In this document: one piece after another, positions 1 to 6,902 of the stretch | How the letters are laid out: the number at the start of each line of letters is the position of its first letter | How positions within the stretch are numbered: position 1 is the stretch's first letter | NCBI GenBank assembly: GCA_030430105.1 | Contig: JAUIFW010000008.1 | Span: 1-17,285 of the forward strand | Direction of reading: 5' to 3' | Origin: a bacterium | GTDB taxonomy: Bacteria; Patescibacteria; Gracilibacteria; 1-14-2-50-48-13 | DNA length: 17,285 nt | The notes under the pieces: model-generated | What the model saw: the letters and a program-made list of their open reading frames with translations, nothing else | What the model was told of the DNA's origin: nothing | Database searches by the model: none | Position numbers and translations under genes: made by a program

Positions 1-73
1 CACGAGGACTTGGCCCAGCCAAAAAGATACTTGGTCCTTCACCCTTTTCCATAAAATAATATACAATCTTCAT
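1..73 (-). CDS. Nucleoside 2-deoxyribosyltransferase-like protein (5' end only)
   Basis: Only the first 24 codons are inside the window; the gene continues past the left edge. The ATG at 73 is preceded by a good ribosome binding site (AGGAG, about 7 bases upstream), one of the few clear ones here. The peptide begins MKIVYYFMEK and reaches the motif IFLAGPSPR. A hydrophobic strand followed by LAGP(S/T)PR near the N terminus is typical of the nucleoside 2-deoxyribosyltransferase-like family, where this loop lines the nucleotide pocket. The family includes base-exchange enzymes and members of unknown substrate. It has its own candidate promoter and is separated from the upstream gene by a terminator, so it is probably transcribed alone. 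The assignment rests on one motif and is tentative. Confidence 0.5.
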   Translation of the reverse strand, partial: MKIVYYFMEKGEGPSIFLAGPSPR

Positions 74-106
74 TTGTTTTCTCCTTACATGTATTCAATT
101 TGCCCT

Positions 107-136
107 AAAATACCAGTATTCTTTGATATTCCACAA
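107..136 (-). promoter_or_regulatory. Candidate promoter for the left-edge gene
   Basis: On the minus strand a -35-like TTGTGG (131-136) lies 18 bases from TATTTT (107-112), which is preceded by TGG, an extended -10 arrangement seen at other promoters in this window. It sits about 35 bases upstream of the ATG at 73 and downstream of the preceding terminator. The hexamers are imperfect, so confidence is low to moderate. Confidence 0.4.
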
Positions 137-210
137 TCTATTCTGTACGAAAATAGAAGTACATGTGAGTAATCTGAGACCTGCCTTACTTTTTTAAACA
201 ATCTGTACAG

Positions 211-240
211 GAAAAAAGACCGCAACCGCGGCCTTTTTTG
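211..240 (-). terminator. Rho-independent terminator after the 157-residue gene
   Basis: On the minus strand a stem AAAAAAGGCCGC / GCGGTCTTTTTT (one mismatch, GGTT-type loop) ends in a T-run. It begins 8 bases after the TAG stop at 248. The A/T flanks are symmetric, so it could also work on the plus strand, but no plus-strand gene ends here. Confidence 0.85.
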
Positions 241-247
241 AGATACT

Positions 248-721
248 CTACCTAAGTACTGCATCCCAATTTTGTATCTGAATTTGCATATGAGGAGCCA
301 CTCTTGGCACCTCCCCAAAGAAACAGTTTGGCACGGATTTTGTCTCTGGCTGTATTTCTTCAAGTGTCTCCGTGTGGATGCAGCGAAGTTGCTGCTCTCG
401 AAGCATGAGCGCTGCTCGTAGGCGCATTTTGGTATGCGCGACCCTTTGACCATAACTCTCTTCCTTGGTCTCCGGAAATGCCATGTTTTCATCTACACTA
501 ATTATCACTTTTGCATTCCCATTGAGTGCTGAGACAAAAAGTTTCATGCGCTCCTGCCACTGATCCTTTGAGCATCCTAGCAAGACTTTTCCATGGACGA
601 GGATCAATTTATTGCCAAGCAACGAGTTTCCCCCTTTCCAAATATGCCAGAAGTACTCCGGGTACTTCTTTTTATAATATTCAAGCTCCGACTTCGAAGC
701 TCCCATCAGTAATATCTTCAT
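248..721 (-). CDS. Hypothetical protein, 157 residues
   Basis: I do not recognise a family. The ATG at 721 has a GGAGG ribosome binding site 9 bases upstream. The protein is soluble with no signal peptide or membrane segment. It opens with a beta strand and glycine turn (MKILLMGASKSE), has a second strand pair (KLILVHGKVLLGC, about 38-50) and a third (AKVIISVDENMAF, about 70-82), followed by an Arg-rich helix. This alternation suggests a small Rossmann-like alpha/beta fold, but no nucleotide-binding signature is clear. It starts 38 bases after the DUF2130 gene and is followed by a terminator, so it is probably the last gene of that transcript. A longer-overlapping frame at 85-492 is discarded because it runs through the terminator. 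Confidence 0.8.
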   Translation of the reverse strand: MKILLMGASKSELEYYKKKYPEYFWHIWKGGNSLLGNKLILVHGKVLLGCSKDQWQERMKLFVSALNGNAKVIISVDENMAFPETKEESYGQRVAHTKMRLRAALMLREQQLRCIHTETLEEIQPETKSVPNCFFGEVPRVAPHMQIQIQNWDAVLR

Positions 722-759
722 AGAGATACCCTCCGCTTTTTTTGAAACATACCCCTGCT

Positions 760-2034
760 TTACTCTTTGTCAATATCCTCCTCGTCCCCAGGGAGCTCCA
801 GCGCAAAGTAATCAATATGAGGAAGCTGCCCGCCAATAATCCCTTCTAGATCCCCGTACATCCCGGATGTATTCGTAACCACGCGCTCAATCTGTTTCTC
901 TCTCCTTGCCCAGTGCTTCTGGAAAGCGCGCTTTTCCGCATCGAGATCTTCCTTCATGGTGCTAAAGGCTGAGACAATGCTCTCCACACGATTCTTGAAC
1001 TGCGCACCAGACAAATAATCATAGAGGATCTGCATCTTTTCATCTCTTCCCTCAAAGGAGCTTTTTACTCGATGCACCTCAAGCAAGGTGCGCCTCATCA
1101 TGTGTGCGAAAGCAATGGCATAGTTGTATGCAACCACCCAGACACCATCAATCTCACCGAAACTTGTGATACCCTCTGGCATGGCAGTCGTAGTGAGTAT
1201 ACAAATATCTGCCTTTGCCTGCGCCTGATCATCTTTGAGCTTCTTCACCCATTCCTTGTTCCACGCCTTGGTGCTCTTAGATTCCCAGAGGATGGTACCT
1301 GCATTTTGCCCAGACACCGTGTTGACCTGGTGCACGAGGTCCGCTCCGCGGATACCTGTCGCAACATCCTCAAGTACGTCCATAGGAAAGGCCATAGAAA
1401 GGGATGCTTTCAGGTCCTCCTCCTGCGCATCTCCCTGGAGCTGCATGGATCCTTGCTCACTCTTTCTCTTTAGCTCGTCGATGGTTTTTTTCAGTTGGAG
1501 CACCTGCTGATCCTTTTCCATCATCTTCCTCTTTGCTTCCTCCTCCAACTTTATCTGAAGCTCCTTTTCATAGAGTTCCTGAGACTTCTTCATTGTCTCC
1601 TCTAGCTGCTTTTTTTCCGCATCGAGCTTTCGCTGCATCTCTACTTCCGCATGTTTTGCCTTTTCCTCCAACAGTCTCTTCTCCTTGCGTAGCGCCAACT
1701 CTTCCTGCTGCATTTTTTCCAACCTCTTCTCTCGCTCCTTATTTTGCTCCTCCAGATCCTTTAGCTTCGTGTCCATCTCACCCTTTACTTTCTCCTGAGC
1801 CTTCTCCTGCGCTACCTTCCATAGCTTTATTTTTTCCTGTTCCAATTTCTTCTCCATATCCTCAGCAAAATTTTTCTGAGAAGCTTCTAGCTCCTGCTTT
1901 TCCTTCAAAAGCGCCTGCTCTTTTACGGCAAACTCCTTCGTGTACTTTTCCTTCATCTGCTTTTCCAGACGCTCTGAAAGCGCCTTGGTCATCTCGATCT
2001 GACTGCCACACTCTGTACACTGAATGGTATCCAT
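760..2034 (-). CDS. DUF2130 family coiled-coil protein with nuclease-like core
   Basis: The 424-residue protein has three parts. Residues 1-14 carry a half zinc-ribbon (CTECGSQIE). Residues about 18-195 form one continuous Lys/Glu-rich coiled coil. Residues about 196-400 match the DUF2130 domain: GSMQLQG with E205/E206, GIRGADLVHQV with D232, and ILWESKSTKAW with E251 and K253. The E...D...ExK order is what a PD-(D/E)XK nuclease fold shows, so a nucleic-acid-cutting role is plausible but inferred; the family is uncharacterised as far as I know. The C terminus is acidic (GDEEDIDKE). No membrane segment is present. The ATG at 2034 has no clear Shine-Dalgarno. It lies between the small membrane-protein gene (64 bases upstream) and the 157-residue gene (38 bases downstream), all in one direction. 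Confidence 0.85.
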   Translation of the reverse strand: MDTIQCTECGSQIEMTKALSERLEKQMKEKYTKEFAVKEQALLKEKQELEASQKNFAEDMEKKLEQEKIKLWKVAQEKAQEKVKGEMDTKLKDLEEQNKEREKRLEKMQQEELALRKEKRLLEEKAKHAEVEMQRKLDAEKKQLEETMKKSQELYEKELQIKLEEEAKRKMMEKDQQVLQLKKTIDELKRKSEQGSMQLQGDAQEEDLKASLSMAFPMDVLEDVATGIRGADLVHQVNTVSGQNAGTILWESKSTKAWNKEWVKKLKDDQAQAKADICILTTTAMPEGITSFGEIDGVWVVAYNYAIAFAHMMRRTLLEVHRVKSSFEGRDEKMQILYDYLSGAQFKNRVESIVSAFSTMKEDLDAEKRAFQKHWARREKQIERVVTNTSGMYGDLEGIIGGQLPHIDYFALELPGDEEDIDKE

Positions 2035-2098
2035 GAATTTAGGAAAGAAGCTAGTACTTACCTACGTACCATGGAAGGTGTTTTTATAGCAAGGTGAA

Positions 2099-2557
2099 TC
2101 AGAGATCCTGCTCCACGAAAGGTTGGAATATACGCATCCTTTCACTCGCCAGCACAAAGTTGTCTGCAAGCACTGCAGCCACACTCTCCGACAAAGCCTC
2201 CTTCACCTCGTCAATTAATCCTGCGGAAAAGCCTCCTACAAAATCATCACCCCAGCGCTCCGCAAGCCCTTGCATAGCTCGAAGAAGCTCAAGCGCTCCC
2301 TCCTTATCCTCCTCGTCTATGAGTTGCCGTACCTCTACATAATAGGACGCCAGCTCCCTGCGGTACTCCGTATCATTTGCCAGCACACCTTCGCGCTCAA
2401 TAATTCGCTCTACCTCCTCTGCACTAGGAGTTGGCAATGATGTATCGACTTCTTCCCCTGCGTCTCTCCCTCCCCACCAAATAAAGCCTATGATTAATAG
2501 AATACCCAGACCTCCGAAAGCCAAAAATAGTACAAGCTGTTTGCGTCTACTATCCAT
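2099..2557 (-). CDS. Small single-pass membrane protein, unknown function
   Basis: The 152-residue protein begins MDSRRKQ, a positively charged cytosolic start, followed by one membrane segment at about residues 8-28 rich in Leu, Gly and Ile and ending in WW. An acidic, proline-containing spacer (about 29-45) leads to a helical, Glu-rich C-terminal domain (about 46-152) that should lie outside the cell. There is no lipobox or known motif. The stop is TGA. No Shine-Dalgarno precedes the ATG, and the gene starts only 18 bases downstream of a strong terminator that ends a long structured RNA. Its expression may therefore depend on read-through of that terminator. I do not recognise the family. 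Confidence 0.75.
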   Translation of the reverse strand: MDSRRKQLVLFLAFGGLGILLIIGFIWWGGRDAGEEVDTSLPTPSAEEVERIIEREGVLANDTEYRRELASYYVEVRQLIDEEDKEGALELLRAMQGLAERWGDDFVGGFSAGLIDEVKEALSESVAAVLADNFVLASERMRIFQPFVEQDL

Positions 2558-2575
2558 AAGGAATGATCAATGAAA

Positions 2576-2614
2576 GAAAAAAGGCCACTCTTTGGGTAAA
2601 GAGTAGGACCTTTT
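2576..2614 (-). terminator. Intrinsic terminator ending the structured RNA
   Basis: On the minus strand an outer stem AAAAGG / CCTTTT encloses a 7-bp stem ACTCTTT / AAAGAGT with an ACCC loop, followed by a run of six T. It lies about 18 bases before the start codon at 2557. Its left arm can also pair with upstream sequence (see findings), so it may be a conditional attenuator. Confidence 0.85.
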
Positions 2615-3054
2615 CAACCAAAGTGGAAGAAAAGTCCTTTCCCAGCTTCGGTTTTTGTTTTTGGACGGCACATCCTTGATTGCTCACTGCCTCACTCCGG
2701 TACTATAATATCCCATAGCCCAGGGGTTGCCTTGGTGAAGGCAACAAGCGGAGAAATGAGTTCAAGAACAAATTTTTCTACAGGATACCTTCGGCGGTGG
2801 TGAGGCAAGTAGGGGTGCCAAACCCTACTCTCGCAAAGCAGTAAGAAGTGTGGAGAGTTTCGTGTTACTCGTGGGTTTCTCTGGAAACTACCCACGCTTC
2901 TTACGACTTATATAGTCTCTAGTTGTAAAGGATCAGAAGAAGCAGTTGGATTGAGATGGGCGCCCTATCTCGTGTGTTGTGTTCTTTGCCTTTTGTGTTT
3001 GGCGTTGTGTTTTTATTTTTTCTGTTCTTCAGAAGATCTTTTTTCTTTGATCTT
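2576..3054 (-). ncRNA. Candidate structured RNA, about 480 nt, unidentified
   Basis: This is the only stretch over 300 bases without a gene. It is framed by a promoter at 3061-3088 and a terminator at 2576-2614. Hairpins on the minus strand, in order: GAAGATC/GATCTTC near the 5' end; an A/C-rich, probably unpaired linker (about 2960-3010); GAGAT/ATCTC; an 8-bp closing stem GTAAGAAG/CTTCTTAC (arms near 2904 and 2840) enclosing CGTGG/CCACG plus GTTTC/GAAAC; AGTAGGG/CCCTACT; a long-range stem GCCTCAC/GTGAGGC enclosing a 10-bp helix TATCCTGTAG/CTATGGGATA; and GTTGCCTT/AAGGCAAC with a CACC loop. I looked for tmRNA (no T-loop or CCA end), RNase P (no GAGGAAAGTCC or 3' partner), SRP and 6S signatures and found none. 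It is either a free ncRNA or a long leader of the membrane-protein gene. Confidence 0.6.
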
Positions 3055-3060
3055 CGTTAC

Positions 3061-3088
3061 ATAGTACCCCTGGCGAATCAAAAGTCAA
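3061..3088 (-). promoter_or_regulatory. Promoter of the structured RNA
   Basis: On the minus strand TTGACT (3083-3088, 5 of 6 consensus) is separated by 16 bases from TACTAT (3061-3066, 4 of 6). Transcription would start near 3054, about 80 bases downstream of the EVE-domain gene. This is the best -35 box in the window. Confidence 0.6.
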
Positions 3089-3134
3089 AGTAATATCTAA
3101 TACATAATTATTAATTATGTTTTTGTACTATTTC

Positions 3135-3575
3135 TTAACTTGATGGAAGCGCTTCTTTCCAACACACTGGTCCCTCAGATATTCTCATGATTTTTTCATA
3201 TTCATCCTTTGAAACAGGCATCACAGACAACCTCGACTGCGTCACTAGCTTCATATTGGCCAACTCTGACGTAGCCTTGATCTGGGCTAAGGTCACAGGA
3301 TGCTTTACACGCTTAAGTGGCTCTATATCCACAACAACCCAGCGTTCATCCTCTGTGGTGGGGTCCTGATAAAACTCCCGGACTACCTTCGCCACACCAA
3401 CAACCTCCTTGTCTTTCACACTATGGTATATAAGCACGAGATCCCCCTCCTTCATCTCCTTCATGTTATTGCGAGCCTGGTAATTGCGAACGCCATCCCA
3501 ATGATCTCTCCCTAGTTTCTCTAAGTCCTGATAGCTATAAGCACCAGGCTCTGTTTTCATTAGCCAGTAGTTCAT
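3135..3575 (-). CDS. EVE domain-containing protein
   Basis: The 146-residue protein is one EVE domain. It opens with the family signature NYWLMKTEPGAYSYQDL, followed by WDGVRNYQARNNM (about 26-38), a PUA-like barrel with YHS (about 50-52), and VDIEPL (about 83-88). EVE domains are PUA-related and are known or suspected to bind modified bases in nucleic acids (as in the eukaryotic THYN1 protein). The length is normal for stand-alone bacterial members. The ATG overlaps the TGA of the upstream nucleotidyltransferase gene by the ATGA arrangement, so the two are translationally coupled, although no functional link is obvious. The structured-RNA promoter lies downstream. Confidence 0.9.
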   Translation of the reverse strand: MNYWLMKTEPGAYSYQDLEKLGRDHWDGVRNYQARNNMKEMKEGDLVLIYHSVKDKEVVGVAKVVREFYQDPTTEDERWVVVDIEPLKRVKHPVTLAQIKATSELANMKLVTQSRLSVMPVSKDEYEKIMRISEGPVCWKEALPSS

Positions 3576-4618
3576 GCTTCTTTGGTTATAAATCTAGGCT
3601 CTAGGTGGTACCCCTCGATCTCCACGCCAGACTCACAAAATACCCCCTTATATGGCAGGTCCACCTCCATCTCTTCCTTTCCTCCTATAGGAAGACTTGC
3701 ACATTCGCAACTACTCCCATCTATAATCACCCCCTCCTTCACATGCACATGCTCCGCGATTACCGAATCAGCAACCCTTGCGTGATCCTCGATGGTAACA
3801 CCTTCAAATAAACACACATTCTCCAGCTCTACTCCACCACCTACCTTACAATTCGCCCCTATGACAACATTGTTCCCTATGAATGCTGTGTCATCTACCT
3901 CTGCTGTCTTATCAACCCGATACTTTGTATCTGCTTGTTCCAAGAAAAATGCCTGGATCCTAAGGATATCCCATGGGTAGCTCACAGGATGCCAATACTC
4001 ATCAAGCGGAATCACCTCTAGAGACGCATGCTTCTCAATGAGGTAATTCACAAAGTCAACGACCTCATACTCTCCTCTTGCGGACTCTGTCAGTGCGTAC
4101 TCAAAAATCTCTGGGGAAAACTTGAACGCGTTGATATTTGCTAAGTGACTTATGGGTTCCGCCGGCTTCTCCACCAATTTTACCGGACGATCCCCCTCCA
4201 TGAGGAACACCCCAAACCTACTTGGGTCCTCCACTTCTGCCACAAGCGCAGCGTGATCTTTAGTACTTGCAATAAGCTTTTGAATATCTCTTGGGTGGTA
4301 CATATCATCACCATTGAGTACCAAGAACGGACCATCTAACTCCTCCTTCAAGAGCGCTACCGCAGACCCCGTACCGTTCACCTGCTCCTGTTTCACAAAT
4401 CTGACAGGCAAATCTGGATACTGCGCCCTTACATACTCCTCAACCATCTCAGCCTTGTACCCTACAATGATAATCATCTCCTCAACAAGAGGACCTATAC
4501 CTTCTATCGTGTACCCAAGGATGGGCTTCCCAAGAATAGGCAATAGGGGCTTGGGCTGTGACAAGGTCAACGGATAGGTCCGCGTACTCTTACCCGCAGC
4601 CATCAAAATGCACTTCAT
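3572..4618 (-). CDS. Sugar-phosphate nucleotidyltransferase with beta-helix domain (GlmU/RmlA-like)
   Basis: The 348-residue enzyme should join a sugar-1-phosphate to a nucleoside triphosphate, giving an NDP-sugar for cell-envelope glycans. The N-terminal Rossmann-like domain (about 1-225) has the phosphate-binding loop AAGKSTRTYP (7-16), QPKPLLPILGKP (21-32), the base-contact segment NGTGSAV (81-87), the metal-binding NGDD (102-105) and VEKP (149-152). The C-terminal part (about 236-320) is a short left-handed beta-helix of imperfect hexapeptides (AFIGNNVVIGANCKV). It is shorter than the acetyltransferase half of true GlmU, so a bifunctional role is uncertain; substrate could be glucose-1-P, GlcNAc-1-P or another. 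The first gene of an operon with the EVE gene. Its TGA stop overlaps that gene's ATG. No Shine-Dalgarno is seen. Confidence 0.9.
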   Translation of the reverse strand: MKCILMAAGKSTRTYPLTLSQPKPLLPILGKPILGYTIEGIGPLVEEMIIIVGYKAEMVEEYVRAQYPDLPVRFVKQEQVNGTGSAVALLKEELDGPFLVLNGDDMYHPRDIQKLIASTKDHAALVAEVEDPSRFGVFLMEGDRPVKLVEKPAEPISHLANINAFKFSPEIFEYALTESARGEYEVVDFVNYLIEKHASLEVIPLDEYWHPVSYPWDILRIQAFFLEQADTKYRVDKTAEVDDTAFIGNNVVIGANCKVGGGVELENVCLFEGVTIEDHARVADSVIAEHVHVKEGVIIDGSSCECASLPIGGKEEMEVDLPYKGVFCESGVEIEGYHLEPRFITKEA

Positions 4619-4644
4619 AGACTAGATCAAAATTCAGTACCCCT

Positions 4645-4673
4645 AGAGTAGGTATCTCGCATACCCTTGTAAA
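4645..4673 (-). promoter_or_regulatory. Promoter with internal inverted repeat
   Basis: On the minus strand TTTACA (4668-4673, 5 of 6) and TACTCT (4645-4650) are exactly 17 bases apart, and the predicted start near 4638 leaves a 20-base leader. The spacer contains a perfect inverted repeat GGTAT-GCGAG-ATACC (4651-4665), a possible operator. Confidence 0.5.
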
Positions 4674-4683
4674 GGCCAGCCTG

Positions 4684-4692
4684 TGGTATAAT
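4684..4692 (+). promoter_or_regulatory. Extended -10 promoter of enolase
   Basis: TGGTATAAT is a perfect extended -10 (TGn plus TATAAT). No good -35 lies upstream, as is usual for extended -10 promoters. The predicted start near 4699 leaves only about 17 bases before the GTG at 4716, and no Shine-Dalgarno is present. Confidence 0.7.
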
Positions 4693-4715
4693 GGTGTGAT
4701 AGCCTAACAACACCT

Positions 4716-5957
4716 GTGAAGATCGAAACGCTCAAAGCAAGACAGATTCTAGACTCCAGAGGCACCCCTACCGTTGCTGCTACCGCAACCCATGGAGATA
4801 TCTCTGCAACCGTCCGCGTTCCCTCTGGAGCCTCGACAGGAAGTCACGAAGCTCTAGAACTTAGAGATGGCGACCCATCCTACTACTTTGGCAAAAGTGT
4901 GCGAAAAGCTGTGCACAATATACAGGCTCTTTTTGATGCGGTGCGGCACCTTGATATGGAAGACCTCTCCAATCTCGATCAAACGATGATAGAGCTCGAC
5001 GGCACAGCAAACAAGTCTACCTATGGAGCCAACGCCATACTTGCAATCTCCATGGCCAGCGTTGCCCTCCATGCTGCAGCTACGCACCTACCACTCTACA
5101 GCGTCATTCACAGGCACTATCAGGACCTCGGTGGTACAAGAGCCCCGAGCCTTCCAACCCCCATGTGTAACGTCATAAATGGCGGTAAGCATGCTTCAAG
5201 TGGCCTTTCTATACAGGAGTTCATGCTGATACCGAATCAAGCTCCGTACCCCGAGCAGCTTCGGATGTGCGCAGAAACCTTTCATACATTGAAAGACATT
5301 CTTCATGACCGTGGCCTCAGCACGGCTGTTGGAGACGAAGGTGGTTTTGCTCCCCCACTACAAGATTCTAAAGAAGTATTTGAACTCCTTACTCTTGCAG
5401 TCAAAGAAGCTGGATATGAGGCATCACTATCCTTTGCGATAGATGCAGCAGCGAACGAGTTTTATACGGATGGTAGCTACCTCCTCGATGGTACGAAGTA
5501 TTCCACTCTTGAGCTTGTGGAATATATGAAGCAACTTCAGGAGGCATATCCCATTGTCTCTCTCGAGGACCCCTTTCAGGAGGATGACTGGGAGGGATTT
5601 TCCCTTCTCACGAAAGCAATAGGTGACAATCGCATGATTGTCGGCGACGACCTCTTTGTTACACAAACCCCTAGACTTCGAAAAGGTCTAGAACAAGGTG
5701 CTTGCAATAGTATTCTGATTAAACTCAATCAGGTAGGAAGTGTATCCGAGACACTTACTACCATCGTAGAGGCACAGCACGCAGGATTTGAAACAATTAT
5801 CTCCCACCGTAGTGGCGAAACCTCAGATACCTTCATCGCAGACCTTGCGGTGGCCACAGGCTCCAGATTCATCAAAACTGGCTCTATGAGTCGATCAGAG
5901 AGACTAGCGAAGTACAACAGACTCCTGGAAATTCACGAAGAACTTACTGCTTCTTAA
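4716..5957 (+). CDS. eno: Enolase (phosphopyruvate hydratase)
   Basis: It interconverts 2-phosphoglycerate and phosphoenolpyruvate in glycolysis. The 413-residue product (usual length about 430) starts with GTG at the normal family position (KIETLKARQILDSRG). Conserved landmarks: substrate loop PSGASTGSHEA (36-46), where the usual GEHEA is GSHEA; ELRDGD; the DEGGFAP segment carrying the catalytic Glu region; the metal ligands in SLEDPF and GDDLFVT; IKLNQVGS with the catalytic Lys; and SHRSGET. All catalytic residues seem present. It is transcribed alone from an extended -10 promoter, diverging from the nucleotidyltransferase. The 3' end overlaps the convergent methyltransferase gene by 14 bases. 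Confidence 0.97.
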   Translation: MKIETLKARQILDSRGTPTVAATATHGDISATVRVPSGASTGSHEALELRDGDPSYYFGKSVRKAVHNIQALFDAVRHLDMEDLSNLDQTMIELDGTANKSTYGANAILAISMASVALHAAATHLPLYSVIHRHYQDLGGTRAPSLPTPMCNVINGGKHASSGLSIQEFMLIPNQAPYPEQLRMCAETFHTLKDILHDRGLSTAVGDEGGFAPPLQDSKEVFELLTLAVKEAGYEASLSFAIDAAANEFYTDGSYLLDGTKYSTLELVEYMKQLQEAYPIVSLEDPFQEDDWEGFSLLTKAIGDNRMIVGDDLFVTQTPRLRKGLEQGACNSILIKLNQVGSVSETLTTIVEAQHAGFETIISHRSGETSDTFIADLAVATGSRFIKTGSMSRSERLAKYNRLLEIHEELTAS

Positions 5958-6897
5958 AGACGAAGAGTGCTCTATGGGAGCGAATTGCCTTGTCTCTTAG
6001 AAGAAAGTCCCGATCTACAAAGAAGTCTACAAATCGCTCTGGATCATAGATATGCACATCTAGAAGCCGTATTCGCTCAGGCTTCATAAAATGTAGGGTT
6101 TCCCTTCGGTAGGTTGCCTTCACATTTTCTAACATCTGAAAATAGAACCGCACGCCAAAGGCACCTGTGGGAGCCGCATCAAAGGACTCTAGCATGATCT
6201 TCCCGTGTTCTTTTGTAATCCCAATACGAGTAAGCGGCCACATGAGGTAATTCATGAGCGTCTCGTTTTCTAGCCACGACAAATACTTTTTGAAACGTTT
6301 CAAATCATCAGACTTGGATATCCCAGTACGCAAACTTGCCTCGACAATCAACAGCTCATTGTGCTTGAGCATATTGTAAAAGGAATCTACTGCAGCTGTC
6401 TGAGAAAGGTTTCCAATTGTGTTATCATAGAACAAGAAAATTCGCTCATCGTATTCTTCCGTAAGCGCATCAAGCTCTCTTGTAAACCTACTCGTCATAA
6501 AATCTCCCAGAACGAGCTTCACCTCAAAATTTACCCCCTTGAGCGTTTCCTCCGAAAGCTTGAGCATGGCATGAGAAGAATCTACTGCGATATAGGTATA
6601 GTCACCATCCGCATTGAGCTTCTCCATAACATAGCGCTCTATACTAGAGTCTCCACAGCCAATACTAATAAAGGCAGTCCTCCTTCCCTTTGAGGTATGG
6701 GTCTGCAGGAAACTTGCCAAGTCATCTTTCGTCGGACGCTCATCGCCTGTATAGCTCAAACTACTCTTAATCGCCTTATAATACGTCGTCGCATTTTCAT
6801 CAAAATACAGGAACTTCTGGTCAAGAACCCTTTTCTTTAAGCCTGTAAGAAACTCCTCTTGAAACCGAACTGAATCGGATAGGATGCGATATTCCAT
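5944..6897 (-). CDS. SAM-dependent methyltransferase, EgtD-like (histidine-specific methyltransferase family)
   Basis: The 317-residue protein resembles the family that includes EgtD, the histidine N-alpha-methyltransferase of ergothioneine synthesis. Visible features: an N-terminal helical part with KFLYFDENATTYYKAI (28-43) like the YD..G..LFE region of EgtD; SAM motif I FISIGCGDSS (76-85); an acidic end of strand 2, YIAVDSSHAMLKL (102-114); and FYDNTIGNLS (156-165), matching the PGSTIGNF loop of the family. The substrate is unknown, because the residues that select histidine are not recognisable and no other ergothioneine gene is nearby. It starts 5 bases after the HD-hydrolase stop, with no Shine-Dalgarno, so the two are one operon and probably translated together. 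Confidence 0.75.
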   Translation of the reverse strand: MEYRILSDSVRFQEEFLTGLKKRVLDQKFLYFDENATTYYKAIKSSLSYTGDERPTKDDLASFLQTHTSKGRRTAFISIGCGDSSIERYVMEKLNADGDYTYIAVDSSHAMLKLSEETLKGVNFEVKLVLGDFMTSRFTRELDALTEEYDERIFLFYDNTIGNLSQTAAVDSFYNMLKHNELLIVEASLRTGISKSDDLKRFKKYLSWLENETLMNYLMWPLTRIGITKEHGKIMLESFDAAPTGAFGVRFYFQMLENVKATYRRETLHFMKPERIRLLDVHIYDPERFVDFFVDRDFLLRDKAIRSHRALFVFKKQ

Positions 6898-6902
6898 AGT
6901 GC

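Noticed and set aside
85..492. Minus-strand frame of 135 codons overlapping the 157-residue gene
   Set aside because: It runs through the terminator at 211-240, lacks a ribosome binding site and has an unlikely composition; the other frame has a GGAGG site and a sensible fold pattern.
1404..2036. Plus-strand frame of 210 codons
   Set aside because: It is the antisense of the Lys/Glu-rich coiled coil of the DUF2130 gene, which produces a long Ser/Pro/Phe-rich open frame by composition.
2692..2895. Minus-strand frame of 67 codons in the gene-free region
   Set aside because: It spans several strong hairpins of the proposed RNA and has no ribosome binding site or recognisable sequence.
2576..3054. 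tmRNA, RNase P, SRP or 6S RNA
   Set aside because: No T-loop plus CCA end, no GAGGAAAGTCC with its 3' partner, no SRP GGAAGCAGC core and no long single bubble hairpin on the minus strand. A plus-strand GAAAAGTCC at 2629-2637 resembles part of RNase P but nothing downstream fits.
3572..3575. Recoding of TGA as glycine, as in Gracilibacteria/SR1
   Set aside because: TGA ends the nucleotidyltransferase and the small secreted gene in ATGA overlaps, and no gene has an in-frame TGA.
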